NCBI GenBank assembly: GCA_964563395.1
Contig: CAZLWK010000009.1
Location: 70,816-134,815, forward strand
DNA length: 64,000 bases
Reading direction: 5' to 3'
DNA from: JBEVOS01 sp964563395
Lineage (GTDB): Bacteria > Pseudomonadota > Alphaproteobacteria > Caulobacterales > Aquidulcibacteraceae
A program made the position numbers and the translations under genes. Positions 42,322-50,636 of this stretch are shown piece by piece; positions within the stretch are counted from its first letter, which is position 1; each line of letters starts with the position of its first letter. The notes below the pieces were generated by a model that ran no database searches, was not told the DNA's origin, and saw nothing but the letters and a program-made list of their open reading frames with translations.

Positions 42322-44306
42322 GCGATGTCTCGATGCGCGAGCGCCAAAGCCTGTCCCGGCGCATCGCCGGGCGCCGCGGCGAGGTGGTGAGCGACTTTTG
42401 GCGGTTCGAGCCCTTGGTGGAATCGGTTCACCGCCTCTTGCAGGGCTTGATCCGCTTTCGTCACGCGCTCGTGTTGGCGCAGATGGTCGAGCCAGGACGG
42501 GGCGAAGAAGATTTCGGTGAAGGCTTGCGGGTCCTCGGCGTTTTCGAACACGCGCCAGCCGAAGCCGCCGTCGCGCAGGCGCTGCGTGGATAGCGCGGCG
42601 ATCGCCTCCAGAAAGGCCGTTCGGTTTTCCGGCGCGATCCTGTAGGCGATCTGCACCATGATCGGGCCGCGTTCGCCGGGAACGTCTTCTGCGGTCGCGG
42701 GCTCTGGCCAATGCATGGAAGGGGTGAGGTCGGCCTCGCCCTTCGGCAAGGGGATGCGCATCGCCAGAAGGCCCAGCGCGCCCCCGCCCGCGCTTGCGGC
42801 GAGCAAGGCCGCGGCCACGCCGAATTCATTAGCCGCAACGCCCCAAAGCGCCGATCCCGCCGTCATCGCGCCGAAGAAAGCGGTGATGTAGACGGCCAGT
42901 CCGCGCGCGCGCACCCAATTCGGAAGCACGGCTTGGGCGGTGACGTTGAGCGTGGTCAGCACCGCGATCCAGGCGGCGCCGGCGACAAAAAGCGCGGCCG
43001 CGGCGGCCGCTTCGATGCGCGCCAGCGCCAAGGTCGCCATCGCGCCGGCGGTGGCGAGCGTTCCCAAGAGCACGAGCAGGTCAGGCGAAATCTTGATGCG
43101 CGGCAGGATCAGCGCGCCAGTCACGGCGCCCGCGCCGATGGCGGCGAGAAGCGCGCCGTAAAGACTGGCCCCTCCGTCGAGGCTTTCGCGCGCGATCAAC
43201 GGCAAGAGCGCCCAATAGGCTGAGGCGAACAGAAAAAAGATCGCGGCGCGCAGCAGAACGCGCTTCACCTCATCGCTGCGCAACACATATCCGACGCCCG
43301 TCGCCATTGCTGGGAGGAAGCGCTCCGGCGCAAGATGCGGCGACGCCGGTTGGCGCTTCCATGCCAGGAGCGCCGCGATCACGAAGAGATAGGAAACAGC
43401 GTCGAGCCAATAGGCGAGGGCGACGCCGAAGACGGCGATGACAAGCCCGCCGATCGCTGGGCCGATCGCGCGGGCGATGTTGATGCCGAGGGAATTGAGC
43501 GCGACCGCCTGGCGCAGAAGCGGCTTCGGCACGAGTTCCGGCACGATCGACTGCCAGGGCGGGCCCATGAGCGCCGCGCTCACGCCGCCGGCCGCCGTCA
43601 GCGCCAAAAGCAGAGCGGGCGTCATGAACCCCGTTGCGAGCCGGTTCAATTCGCGCATGAAATGGCGGGTGGAGTTGATCTGGTCTTGCGGCTCCAGGCG
43701 CGGTCCTTTCGCAAGCGTCGCATAGAGGATCATCGCGTTCGGCTTCGCCAGCAGCAGGCCGGTGGGCTCGCCCTTGGCGTCGCGCTCGATTTCGCCGCCA
43801 GGCGGCGCGGGCGTGTCGCGATCATACCCCACCGCGCGCAAGGCCGCGCGATTAAGCAGCGCACGATCATAAAGGTGCAAGATGAACACCGGCGTGTCCG
43901 GCGCGGCGGCGTTGATCTCCTCGAGGGTCGGCAGCCTTTGTTCCTTGAATTGGAACATCGTGAAGGAGCCGACCACGCGCACCCATTGCGGCGGCGGCGT
44001 CACGGCGGCCTGCGCCTTCAACAAGGCGAGCGCGTCTTGAACGCTCTCCACGCCTTCCCAGCGGAGCTCCAAATTATAATTCAAACCGCCGCGGATGAGG
44101 TGCGTGTGGCTGTCATTAAGGCCCGGAATGATCCGCCTTCCGCCTGCATCGATGAGACGCGTGCGCTCATTCGCCAGCCGCATCAGCGCGTCGGCGCGGC
44201 CGACCTCGATGAACACGCCGTCCTTGATCGCGAGCGCCTCCGCATCCGGATTTTCGCGATCAAGCGTCGTGATCTTCGCATTGCGGACGATAAGCTCGGC
44301 GAACAT
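42318..44306 (-). CDS. Chimeric gene: N-terminal half of a YtcJ-like amidohydrolase fused in frame to an N-truncated MFS_3 transporter
   Basis: A 662-residue open frame made of parts of two families. Residues 1-223 are the start of a YtcJ/Amidohydro_3 protein: MFAELIVRNAKITTLDREN, metal motif DSHTHL, RGGLNYNLELRWEGV, LHLYDRALLNRAALRAVG and STRHFMRELNRL. At about 223-228 it switches to an EntS-like MFS transporter entered about 100 residues in (MTPALLLALTAAGGVSAALMGPPWQSIVPELVP, LNSLGINIARAIGPAIGGL). That leaves about nine helices and a C-terminal dimeric alpha-beta-barrel-like domain (IMVQIAYRIAPENRTAFLEAIAALS). The amidohydrolase lacks most of its catalytic residues and the transporter its first three helices. 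Probably a deletion fusion and non-functional, or an assembly join. It lies 13 bp after the XapX gene. Confidence 0.8.
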   Translation of the reverse strand: MFAELIVRNAKITTLDRENPDAEALAIKDGVFIEVGRADALMRLANERTRLIDAGGRRIIPGLNDSHTHLIRGGLNYNLELRWEGVESVQDALALLKAQAAVTPPPQWVRVVGSFTMFQFKEQRLPTLEEINAAAPDTPVFILHLYDRALLNRAALRAVGYDRDTPAPPGGEIERDAKGEPTGLLLAKPNAMILYATLAKGPRLEPQDQINSTRHFMRELNRLATGFMTPALLLALTAAGGVSAALMGPPWQSIVPELVPKPLLRQAVALNSLGINIARAIGPAIGGLVIAVFGVALAYWLDAVSYLFVIAALLAWKRQPASPHLAPERFLPAMATGVGYVLRSDEVKRVLLRAAIFFLFASAYWALLPLIARESLDGGASLYGALLAAIGAGAVTGALILPRIKISPDLLVLLGTLATAGAMATLALARIEAAAAAALFVAGAAWIAVLTTLNVTAQAVLPNWVRARGLAVYITAFFGAMTAGSALWGVAANEFGVAAALLAASAGGGALGLLAMRIPLPKGEADLTPSMHWPEPATAEDVPGERGPIMVQIAYRIAPENRTAFLEAIAALSTQRLRDGGFGWRVFENAEDPQAFTEIFFAPSWLDHLRQHERVTKADQALQEAVNRFHQGLEPPKVAHHLAAAPGDAPGQALALAHRDIA

Positions 44307-44319
44307 TGCGGTCTCAGCT

Positions 44320-44571
44320 TTACGAGGCGGTGGGATCGGATTGCGGCGCTTTTGGCGCCTCCGCGATCGCGAAACTCTTCAGGTGAAGACATTGCGCGAT
44401 CGCGTTGGGATGGCCCCGCATATATTGAACCAGAGTTTCGCCGGCGAGAATCCCGAGAAGCCCCAGGAGCGCGATGATCGGCGGGGCCGGAGAACGCACA
44501 TTCAGCAGGCCATAGATCACGCCAATGCCAAGCCCGACAACGAGCGAGAGGACATAGGGTTGCCACGTCAT
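44320..44571 (-). CDS. XapX domain-containing small membrane protein
   Basis: An 83-residue protein with two helices, YVLSLVVGLGIGVIYGLLNVRSPAPPIIALLGLLGILAGE, the pattern of XapX/DUF1427 proteins (GxxxGxxYxxLxVRSPAPPxxALxGLLGxLxGE). The C-terminus is a short soluble tail. XapX genes commonly sit beside YcaC-like hydrolases and YtcJ-like amidohydrolases, as here, and their role is unknown. Part of the operon starting at 45261. Confidence 0.88.
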   Translation of the reverse strand: MTWQPYVLSLVVGLGIGVIYGLLNVRSPAPPIIALLGLLGILAGETLVQYMRGHPNAIAQCLHLKSFAIAEAPKAPQSDPTAS

Positions 44572-44604
44572 GGCGAACTCCCTTTACGCTGGCCGCCAAA
44601 GAAA

Positions 44605-45261
44605 TCAGTGCGCGCCTTCGGAAGCTCCGAACATCGTCTTGGCGTAAATGATGCCAAGGCCGTAGCCGCCGCCATGCTTTTTGGCGATGCCGGTCGTGAG
44701 GTCATAGGTATCGCCGCGTGCCCAGTCGCGTTGCAGCTCCAGCAGATACTGCAGCGCGGTCATCGGCTTCGCCCCCAGCTGCACCATCCGGTCCATCGCC
44801 CGTTCATGCGCCTCGTCCGAGACGTCGCCGCAGGCGTCCGCGAGGACATAGACGTCAAAGCCCTGGTCGAGCGCGGAGAGCGCTGGACCGACGATGCAGA
44901 CGCTGGTCCAAAGGCCCGCGAACACGATCTTCGATTTGCCGATCTGGTTCACGCGGTCTGTGATGCGGCCGTCCTCCCACGTATTCATCGTCGTGCGGTC
45001 GATGACCTCGGCTGTCGGGAACGCCTGCTTGATTTCGTCGAAGATCGGGCCAGAGAAGGTTTTCTCCGCCACGGTGGTGAGGATCGTCGATACGCCGAAC
45101 CCCGCCGCGGCGGCCGCCACCAGCGCGGCGTTGTTGCGCAGCATGATTGCGTCGATCGATTTCGTCGCGAACGCCATCTGCGACTGATGATCAATCATGA
45201 TGAGCGTGTGGTTTTTCGGGTCCAGCAAGCTCTTGCCCGGTTGGGGAGAGGCGGTCGGCAT
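44605..45261 (-). CDS. Isochorismatase-family hydrolase (YcaC-like)
   Basis: A 218-residue cysteine hydrolase. Catalytic Asp24 (LIMIDHQSQMAF) and nucleophile Cys122 (GLWTSVCIVGPALSAL) are in place, and FDVYVLADACGDVSDEAHERAMDRMVQLGAKPMTALQYLLELQRDWAR is the typical YcaC C-terminal half. Family members hydrolyse amides such as nicotinamide-like compounds, but YcaC substrates are unknown. It is the first gene of the operon and is divergent from the AraC regulator (127-bp gap), which probably controls it. Confidence 0.9.
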   Translation of the reverse strand: MPTASPQPGKSLLDPKNHTLIMIDHQSQMAFATKSIDAIMLRNNAALVAAAAAGFGVSTILTTVAEKTFSGPIFDEIKQAFPTAEVIDRTTMNTWEDGRITDRVNQIGKSKIVFAGLWTSVCIVGPALSALDQGFDVYVLADACGDVSDEAHERAMDRMVQLGAKPMTALQYLLELQRDWARGDTYDLTTGIAKKHGGGYGLGIIYAKTMFGASEGAH

Positions 45262-45388
45262 CGGCGTGGCTCCATTCCTTGGCGATCGGGGGCTGATATG
45301 GCGCGTGCGGCGGCGTTCGTCTTGCTTTTTCTTGCGCCGCCTTTTGGTACAATCTTGTGCTCGGGGGGCGTGGGGAGGGGGCTGAACG

Positions 45389-46303
45389 ATGGGTGCGCAT
45401 GCATTTTTAGACGCGCCGCAGCATGCACACGCCTATCTCGCCATCCGTGATCCCGCGCCCAGGCTCTTCGGATTGGCGCAAGGCTGGAACATGCCCGTGG
45501 TTCGTCATGAAGCAGCCCTCGGCGAAGGCGCCGATTTTCCGGGCGTTGACCATTTTGTGATCACCTGCCACCTGCGCGGCGCACGCGTGCGCCGCGTCGA
45601 TGATCCGCGCTTCGCCCTGACCTGGGCCGACCGCAGCGCCATTTCATTTGAGACGCCCGGCAGCGGGTGCAGCGTGCGTTCCGAGGAGGGGCGCGCCGTG
45701 CGCTATGCGCATCTTTATTGTCGGCAAAGCCTCTTCGACGAAGTCTCGGAAGCGCTCGGCCGACCTCGGATCGGACCGATGCAGGATTTTTTCGGGCGGG
45801 CCGACGTGGGATGCGATCAGGAGATCGCGCATTACTTGGCGAGGGCCGCCGCGTTGGACGATCCGCCCAGCGTGCTTGAAATGGATAGCCGCGCCAATCT
45901 CATCGCCTTGGCATTGGCGCGAGCGGCGACCATGACCTCGCGATCGCACGAACTCACGCAGGCGCGCCCGCTCGATCGCAAGCGCGTTGGGGCGGCGCTC
46001 GCTTTCATCGAGGACCGCCTGGGTCACCAGCCATCGCTTTCGGAAATCGCCGAGTCGTTGGGTCTGAGCGCGTTTCACTTCGCGCGCAGTTTCAAGGCCG
46101 CGACCGGCGAGGCGCCCGCCGCCTATGTCGCGCGGCGTCAGGCCGAACGCGCCCGGGACATGATCGCGCACACGAAACTGCCCCTGGCGGAAATCGCCGT
46201 GCGCGCCGGCTATTCAAGTCAATCCCACATGACGCGGCGCATCAAGTCGATATTCGGTGACACGCCCGCACGCATGAGAACCGGTGACGAGCGGGATCGA
46301 TAG
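45389..46303 (+). CDS. AraC-family transcriptional regulator
   Basis: A 304-residue regulator with an N-terminal cupin-like sensor part (about 1-190) and a C-terminal double HTH. The HTH segments are LSEIAESLGLSAFHFARSFKAATGEAPAAYVARRQAERARDMI and LAEIAVRAGYSSQSHMTRRIKSIFGDTPARMR. It is divergent from the YcaC/XapX/chimera/porin operon, the usual arrangement for an activator of that operon in answer to its substrate. GGGAGGGGG precedes the start. Confidence 0.91.
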   Translation: MGAHAFLDAPQHAHAYLAIRDPAPRLFGLAQGWNMPVVRHEAALGEGADFPGVDHFVITCHLRGARVRRVDDPRFALTWADRSAISFETPGSGCSVRSEEGRAVRYAHLYCRQSLFDEVSEALGRPRIGPMQDFFGRADVGCDQEIAHYLARAAALDDPPSVLEMDSRANLIALALARAATMTSRSHELTQARPLDRKRVGAALAFIEDRLGHQPSLSEIAESLGLSAFHFARSFKAATGEAPAAYVARRQAERARDMIAHTKLPLAEIAVRAGYSSQSHMTRRIKSIFGDTPARMRTGDERDR

Positions 46304-46403
46304 GAGCGTCTCTCCGCGAGAATGTCCGCCCCGTATGGCCTTGCCCGCTTATGTCATCGTATCATCGGCGCCGACGCGCGATTGAGCTTTGATCTTGGGC
46401 GCT

Positions 46404-47027
46404 ATGTCCGAAACGCCGATAGTTCATGTGATCGACGATGACGCCTCCTTGAGAGACGCCCTCGATAGCTTGTTTCGGTCCACCGGCCTGTTCACAAAGC
46501 TTTATGGCTCGGTGGGCGCATTCATGGATGCGCCCTTGCAGGACGCTCCCGGGTGCCTGGTGGTCGATGTTCGGCTGCCCGGCATGAGCGGGCTCGACTT
46601 CCAAGAGCATCTGGCCGAGTTGGGAGTCTTCCTGCCCATCGTGCTGATGACGGGCCATGGGGACATCCCCATGTCGGTGCGGGCGATGAAGGCCGGCGCC
46701 GTTGATTTCCTCGCCAAGCCGTTCCGCGATCAGGAGATGTTGGATGCGGTGTCCGCCGCGCTGGAACGTGATCGCGCCCGCCGGATCGCGGCGGAAAAAT
46801 CGGATGCCTTGCGCACCGCCTATGCCACGCTCTCGCCCCGGGAGCGCCAGGTCATGGCGTTGGTCGCCGCGGGCAAGATGAACAAGCAGGTGGCGGGAGA
46901 TCTGAATCTCAGCGAGATCACGGTGAAGATCCATCGCGGTTCCGCGATGCGCAAGATGGGTGCGAAAACGCTCGCCGATTTGGTGCGCATGGCCGAGGCG
47001 CTGGATCTAGGCCCAGGGACACCGTAG
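46404..47027 (+). CDS. FixJ-family response regulator
   Basis: A 207-residue NarL/FixJ-type regulator. The receiver domain (1-120) has acidic DDD at 11-13, phospho-acceptor Asp55 in VVDVRLPGMSG and Lys105 (AKPF). The LuxR-type HTH (about 140-200) has LSPRERQVMALVAAGKMNKQVAGDLNLSEITVKIHRGSAMRKMG. The ATG at 46404 begins MSETPIVHVIDDD. It leads a regulatory cluster with a receiver-only protein and a soluble PAS kinase. The palindromes at 47046 and 48735 are its likely operators. Confidence 0.93.
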   Translation: MSETPIVHVIDDDASLRDALDSLFRSTGLFTKLYGSVGAFMDAPLQDAPGCLVVDVRLPGMSGLDFQEHLAELGVFLPIVLMTGHGDIPMSVRAMKAGAVDFLAKPFRDQEMLDAVSAALERDRARRIAAEKSDALRTAYATLSPRERQVMALVAAGKMNKQVAGDLNLSEITVKIHRGSAMRKMGAKTLADLVRMAEALDLGPGTP

Positions 47028-47045
47028 CGAAATTCACTGCTTTGT

Positions 47046-47059
47046 CATACCAGGGTATG
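47046..47059. promoter_or_regulatory. 14-bp palindrome, candidate response-regulator operator (copy 1)
   Basis: CATACCAGGGTATG, a near-perfect dyad, matches copy 2 at 48735 in 12 of 14 positions. It overlaps the ATG proposed for the receiver-only protein, so that gene may really start further on (GTG at 47096). The likely binder is the FixJ-like protein encoded just upstream (inference). Confidence 0.5.
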
Positions 47060-47479
47060 ATTTCCTCGACCGCCGTCGAGGTGGACAATTGGGCTGTGCC
47101 TCAAAATTCACTGATCTGCATTATCGACGATGATGATTCCTTGCGCGTGGCTCTTGTCGGGCTGGTGCGATCGCTGGGCTATAGAGCGGAGGGATTCCCC
47201 AATGCCGCAGCCTTTCTAAGTCAAAACGCTTGGCGGGACGCCGATTGCGTCGTCACCGATATCCACATGCCGGGCCTGTCGGGCATCGAACTCCGAGATC
47301 GCCTTAAGGCGGAAGGCTGCGCCGCGCCTGTCATCATGGTCACCGCCCGCACCGAGCCCGCCCTACGCGAACAGGCGTTCGCTAGCGGCGCCACGTGCGT
47401 GCTGCAAAAGCCCTTCTCGGCCGAAGCTTTGATCGATTGCTTGCAGCGCGCGCTGGCGAATAAGTCGGCCCTGCGCTAG
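47057..47479 (+). CDS. Receiver-only response regulator (FixJ-like, no output domain)
   Basis: A 140-residue single receiver domain: LICIIDDDDSLRVALVGLVRSLGYRAEGF, phospho-acceptor Asp in VVTDIHMPGLSGIELRDRL, then PVIMVTART and Lys in VLQKPFSAEALIDCL. There is no HTH, so it may act as a phosphate sink or relay for the kinase 9 bp downstream. The start is uncertain: ATG 47057 lies inside a palindromic operator, and GTG 47096 (VPQNSLICIIDD) would give a more usual N-terminus. Confidence 0.88.
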   Translation: MISSTAVEVDNWAVPQNSLICIIDDDDSLRVALVGLVRSLGYRAEGFPNAAAFLSQNAWRDADCVVTDIHMPGLSGIELRDRLKAEGCAAPVIMVTARTEPALREQAFASGATCVLQKPFSAEALIDCLQRALANKSALR

Positions 47480-47488
47480 GGAACGCCG

Positions 47489-48727
47489 ATGGCCGGCGAC
47501 GACGAAAGGAAACAAGGCGCCGAGAACGCGCTGCGCGAAAGCGAGTATCGCTATCGCAATCTCTTCCAAGCCATGGCCGCTTCGTTCTGGGAATTGGATT
47601 TCAAGCCCGTTGGCGAGATGCTGCGCGATCTGCGCAAGCAAGGCGTGACCGACTTCGCCGCTTATTTTGCAGCCCATCCGCTCTTTGTGCGCAGCATGAT
47701 GGCGGCCACCCGCGTGATCGATGTAAATGATCAGACGGTCGCGCTTTTCGGGCGTGGCGATAAGACGGAGCTGCTCCGTCCGCTGGATGCGTATTGGCCG
47801 GAAGAGAGCAACCACGTCTACGCCGCGAGCGTCGTCGCCGCCGTAACGGGCAAAGCGCGTTACGCCACCGAGTGCAAGCTGCGCAAGCTCAATGGCGACG
47901 TTTTCGACGCGCTGTTCACGGCTTGCTTCGCGCCCGAAAGTGTGTCCGCCGGGAAATTGCTGATCGGCGTCATCGATATTTCCGAACGCGTGCGCGCGCA
48001 AACCGAATTGCGACAGGTGCAAGCCGAGTTCGCGCACGCGGCCAGGGTTTCCATGTTGGGTGAGCTTACCGCCTCCATCGCGCACGAGATCAATCAGCCG
48101 CTAGCCGCCATCGCCACAAATGCGTCGGCGGGGCTGCGCTGGCTGGACCGAGCCGAGCCCGACCTCGCTGAAGTGCGCGCGCTGACTGGACGGATCATCG
48201 CCGACGCCCAGCGGGCCGCCGAGATCATCGCCCGTGTGCGCGTCATGGCGAGCCGTCGCGCCCCCGAGCCTTCGTGGCTGGATATGAACAGCGTGATCGA
48301 GGAGGCGGCGCTGTTTCTTGCCCACGAATTGATGGGTCATGGGGTGCGATTGAAACTAGAGTTAAGCAATGACCTTGCGCCGGTGCTTGCCGATCGCACG
48401 CAGATGCAGCAAGTCGTCGTCAATTTGTCTATCAACGCGATCCAAGCCATGGCGCACGTCGCGCAAGACCAACGCCTTTTGACGATCGGCACGCGCGCAT
48501 CGGAGGGACGCATCCAGGTAGTTGTGAACGACGCCGGACCGGGCATCGACGACGCGCACCTGCCGAAGTTGTTCGATAGCTTTTTCACCACCAAATCCAA
48601 TGGGATGGGTATGGGGCTCGCCATTTGCCGGTCCATTCTGGAAGCGCATGGCGGCGCGATCGAGGCGGGCAATATCGAGGGCGGAGGCGCACGTTTCGCG
48701 TTTTTGCTGCCGGCCGCCGTATCGTGA
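47489..48727 (+). CDS. Soluble PAS-domain sensor histidine kinase (FixL-like)
   Basis: A 412-residue cytosolic kinase without membrane segments. A PAS-like sensor covers about 18-170 (LFQAMAASFWELDF, FDALFTACFAPE, GVIDISERVRAQTEL). HisKA has MLGELTASIAHEINQPLAAI (phospho-His199). The HATPase has VNLSINAIQAM, NDAGPGIDD and FFTTKSNGMGMGLAICRSILEAHGG. The HEINQPLAAI form is typical of FixL/DctB-type kinases. It should phosphorylate one or both upstream regulators. No heme-binding FixL motif could be confirmed, so the signal is unknown. Confidence 0.92.
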   Translation: MAGDDERKQGAENALRESEYRYRNLFQAMAASFWELDFKPVGEMLRDLRKQGVTDFAAYFAAHPLFVRSMMAATRVIDVNDQTVALFGRGDKTELLRPLDAYWPEESNHVYAASVVAAVTGKARYATECKLRKLNGDVFDALFTACFAPESVSAGKLLIGVIDISERVRAQTELRQVQAEFAHAARVSMLGELTASIAHEINQPLAAIATNASAGLRWLDRAEPDLAEVRALTGRIIADAQRAAEIIARVRVMASRRAPEPSWLDMNSVIEEAALFLAHELMGHGVRLKLELSNDLAPVLADRTQMQQVVVNLSINAIQAMAHVAQDQRLLTIGTRASEGRIQVVVNDAGPGIDDAHLPKLFDSFFTTKSNGMGMGLAICRSILEAHGGAIEAGNIEGGGARFAFLLPAAVS

Positions 48728-48734
48728 GCGCCCC

Positions 48735-48748
48735 CATACCTGTGTATG
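48735..48748. promoter_or_regulatory. 14-bp palindrome, candidate response-regulator operator (copy 2)
   Basis: CATACCTGTGTATG lies 8 bp after the kinase stop and 76 bp before the first alpha/beta-hydrolase start. It is the second copy of the palindrome at 47046. The position fits control of the hydrolase genes by the FixJ-like regulator. Confidence 0.5.
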
Positions 48749-48823
48749 AGCATGCCAGCCCAATGTAGAATGGCCATGCGCCAAGCCGGGGCGCATCCTC
48801 TTTGCATGAAAGAGGAGCCTTCG

Positions 48824-49639
48824 ATGACTAAGACGATCGTACTCGTGCATGGCGCCTGGCTGAATTCGAGGGCTTGGGAGAATTGGAAGACACGCTACGA
48901 GGCGCGCGGCTACAGCGTCATAACTCCCGATTGGCCTGGGGACGAGGGCGACCCAGTGGAGCTCAAGGCCCGTCCGCGGAGGGAACTGATCCAGTTTGGC
49001 CCGAGGGAAATCGTCGCCCATTATGAGCGGATTATTCGTGCACTGCCGGAACGTCCCATCATCATGGGGCATAGCGCCGGCGGCGTCTTTACGCAGCATC
49101 TGCTCGATCGCGGCTTGGGTGTAGCCGGCGTTGCAATCGACCCGGCGCCGACGCCGGGCGTGGGCCTGCCTCTCGACGCGGCGCTTTCCGCATGGCCCGT
49201 GCTGGGCGATCCGTTCAGCGGCGGAAAAGTCGTGTCGATGACGAAGAGCTTCTTCGCGACCCGGTTCGCCAACGGTCTGCCGCGAGACCAGGTAGACGAG
49301 CATTTTTCGCGTTATGTCGTGCCGACGGCGGGCAAGGTCTATTGGGATGGCGTGCTCGCGAACGGCGCGGGACCGATCAATTGGGCGAGCTCGACGCGCC
49401 CGCCTTTGCTCTTGATCGGCGGGGGGCGCGATCTCATTGCGCCGGCGTCAATGACAAAAGCGATCTTTAAGAATCAAAAGCGCGCCCGGTCGGTCACTGA
49501 GATAAAAATCTATGAGGATCGCTCGCACTATCTCTGCGCAGAGCCCGGCTGGGAGGAGGTTGCGGATTTCGCCCTTTCATGGGCGGAGAGACGCCAAAGC
49601 GAAGCCGACGCCGCAATCCTAAACACTCAAGCTGCGTGA
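48824..49639 (+). CDS. Alpha/beta-hydrolase
   Basis: A 271-residue hydrolase: LVHGAWLNSRAWENW (oxyanion region), nucleophile Ser84 in MGHSAGGVF, a likely acid Asp in LLLIGGGRDLIAP and catalytic His in YEDRSHYL. The substrate is unknown; it resembles non-heme haloperoxidase/esterase-like hydrolases. The start at 48824 is supported by GAGGAG 7 bases upstream. It follows a candidate FixJ-type operator, so it is probably an output of the two-component cluster. Confidence 0.88.
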   Translation: MTKTIVLVHGAWLNSRAWENWKTRYEARGYSVITPDWPGDEGDPVELKARPRRELIQFGPREIVAHYERIIRALPERPIIMGHSAGGVFTQHLLDRGLGVAGVAIDPAPTPGVGLPLDAALSAWPVLGDPFSGGKVVSMTKSFFATRFANGLPRDQVDEHFSRYVVPTAGKVYWDGVLANGAGPINWASSTRPPLLLIGGGRDLIAPASMTKAIFKNQKRARSVTEIKIYEDRSHYLCAEPGWEEVADFALSWAERRQSEADAAILNTQAA

Positions 49640-49737
49640 TGTCGCCAGCTGCAGCTATATTTGTTGGTCGAACAGCCGCGATGCAACGTAAGTCGTTCGA
49701 AATGCCGGCGACGGCGCACATTGAATGGGAGACTCAA

Positions 49738-50586
49738 ATGCCTTTCATCACGATGAAGGACGGCGCTCAAATCTTCTACAAGGATTGGGGCGGCAAGAGC
49801 GCACAGCCAATTCTCTTTTCCCATGGTTGGCCGTTGTCCGCCGACGATTGGGACAAGCAAATGGTCTTCTTCGGCGAGAGGGGCTATCGCGTCATCGCAC
49901 ATGATCGCCGCAGTCACGGTCGCTCATCCCAGACATGGGATGGCAACCATATGGACCAATATGCCGAAGATCTTTCCATCTTGATTGAATCGCTCGGCCT
50001 CAACAACCTCGTCATGGTTGGGCACTCCACCGGCGGCGGCGAAGTGGCGCATTATCTTGGGCGCTATGGCGGCGCGCGCGTTGCGAAGGCTTGCCTTTTG
50101 GGCGCCGTGCCGCCCCTCATGCTGAAGACGCCGTCCAATCCAGATGGCACGCCGATCGAAGCGTTCGACGGTATACGCGCCGGCACGCGCGCCGATCGCT
50201 CGCAATTCTATTTCGACCTGACTATTCCCTTCTACGGTTACAACCGGCCGGGTGCAAAAATCAGCGAGGGTCAACGCGAGAGTTTCCGTCTCCAGGGTCT
50301 GATGGGCGGCATTAAGGGCCAACTCGACTGCATCCATGAATTTTCGGAAGTCGACTATTCCAAAGACTTGAAAAAGATCGACATACCGGTCCTTGTCGCC
50401 CATGGCGATGACGATCAGATCGTGCCGATCAAGGCTGCGGCGCTAAAGAGCGTGAAGCTGCTGAAGCAAGGCATGCTCAAAATCTATCCGGGCGGCGGCC
50501 ACGGATTCGCGGCAACCAACTCCGATGAGTTCAACACGGATCTGTTGAACTTCATTGAAGGTCGTAAGGTGGATGGCGCCGCTTGA
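49738..50586 (+). CDS. Alpha/beta-hydrolase, non-heme chloroperoxidase-like
   Basis: A 282-residue protein of the cofactor-free haloperoxidase/esterase group. FSHGWPLSADDWDKQM, AHDRRSHGRSSQTWDGNHMDQYAEDL, Ser97 in VGHSTGGGEVAHYLGRY, Asp226 in HGDDDQIVP and His255 in GGGHGFAAT complete the triad. In vivo these act mostly as esterases or lactonases, and haloperoxidation is a side activity. The ATG at 49738 (MPFITMKDG) is chosen over in-frame upstream codons since family similarity starts there and GGGAG precedes it. Confidence 0.92.
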   Translation: MPFITMKDGAQIFYKDWGGKSAQPILFSHGWPLSADDWDKQMVFFGERGYRVIAHDRRSHGRSSQTWDGNHMDQYAEDLSILIESLGLNNLVMVGHSTGGGEVAHYLGRYGGARVAKACLLGAVPPLMLKTPSNPDGTPIEAFDGIRAGTRADRSQFYFDLTIPFYGYNRPGAKISEGQRESFRLQGLMGGIKGQLDCIHEFSEVDYSKDLKKIDIPVLVAHGDDDQIVPIKAAALKSVKLLKQGMLKIYPGGGHGFAATNSDEFNTDLLNFIEGRKVDGAA

Positions 50587-50636
50587 CGCGCCGCGGGCGA
50601 TGCGCGTTTCAAGGTCGAAGCGCGTCGCCCTCGCGG

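Noticed and set aside
43335..44477. A 380-codon open frame opposite the chimera
   Set aside because: Low-complexity Arg-rich translation with no family features; the - strand frame has clear domains on both sides of the join.
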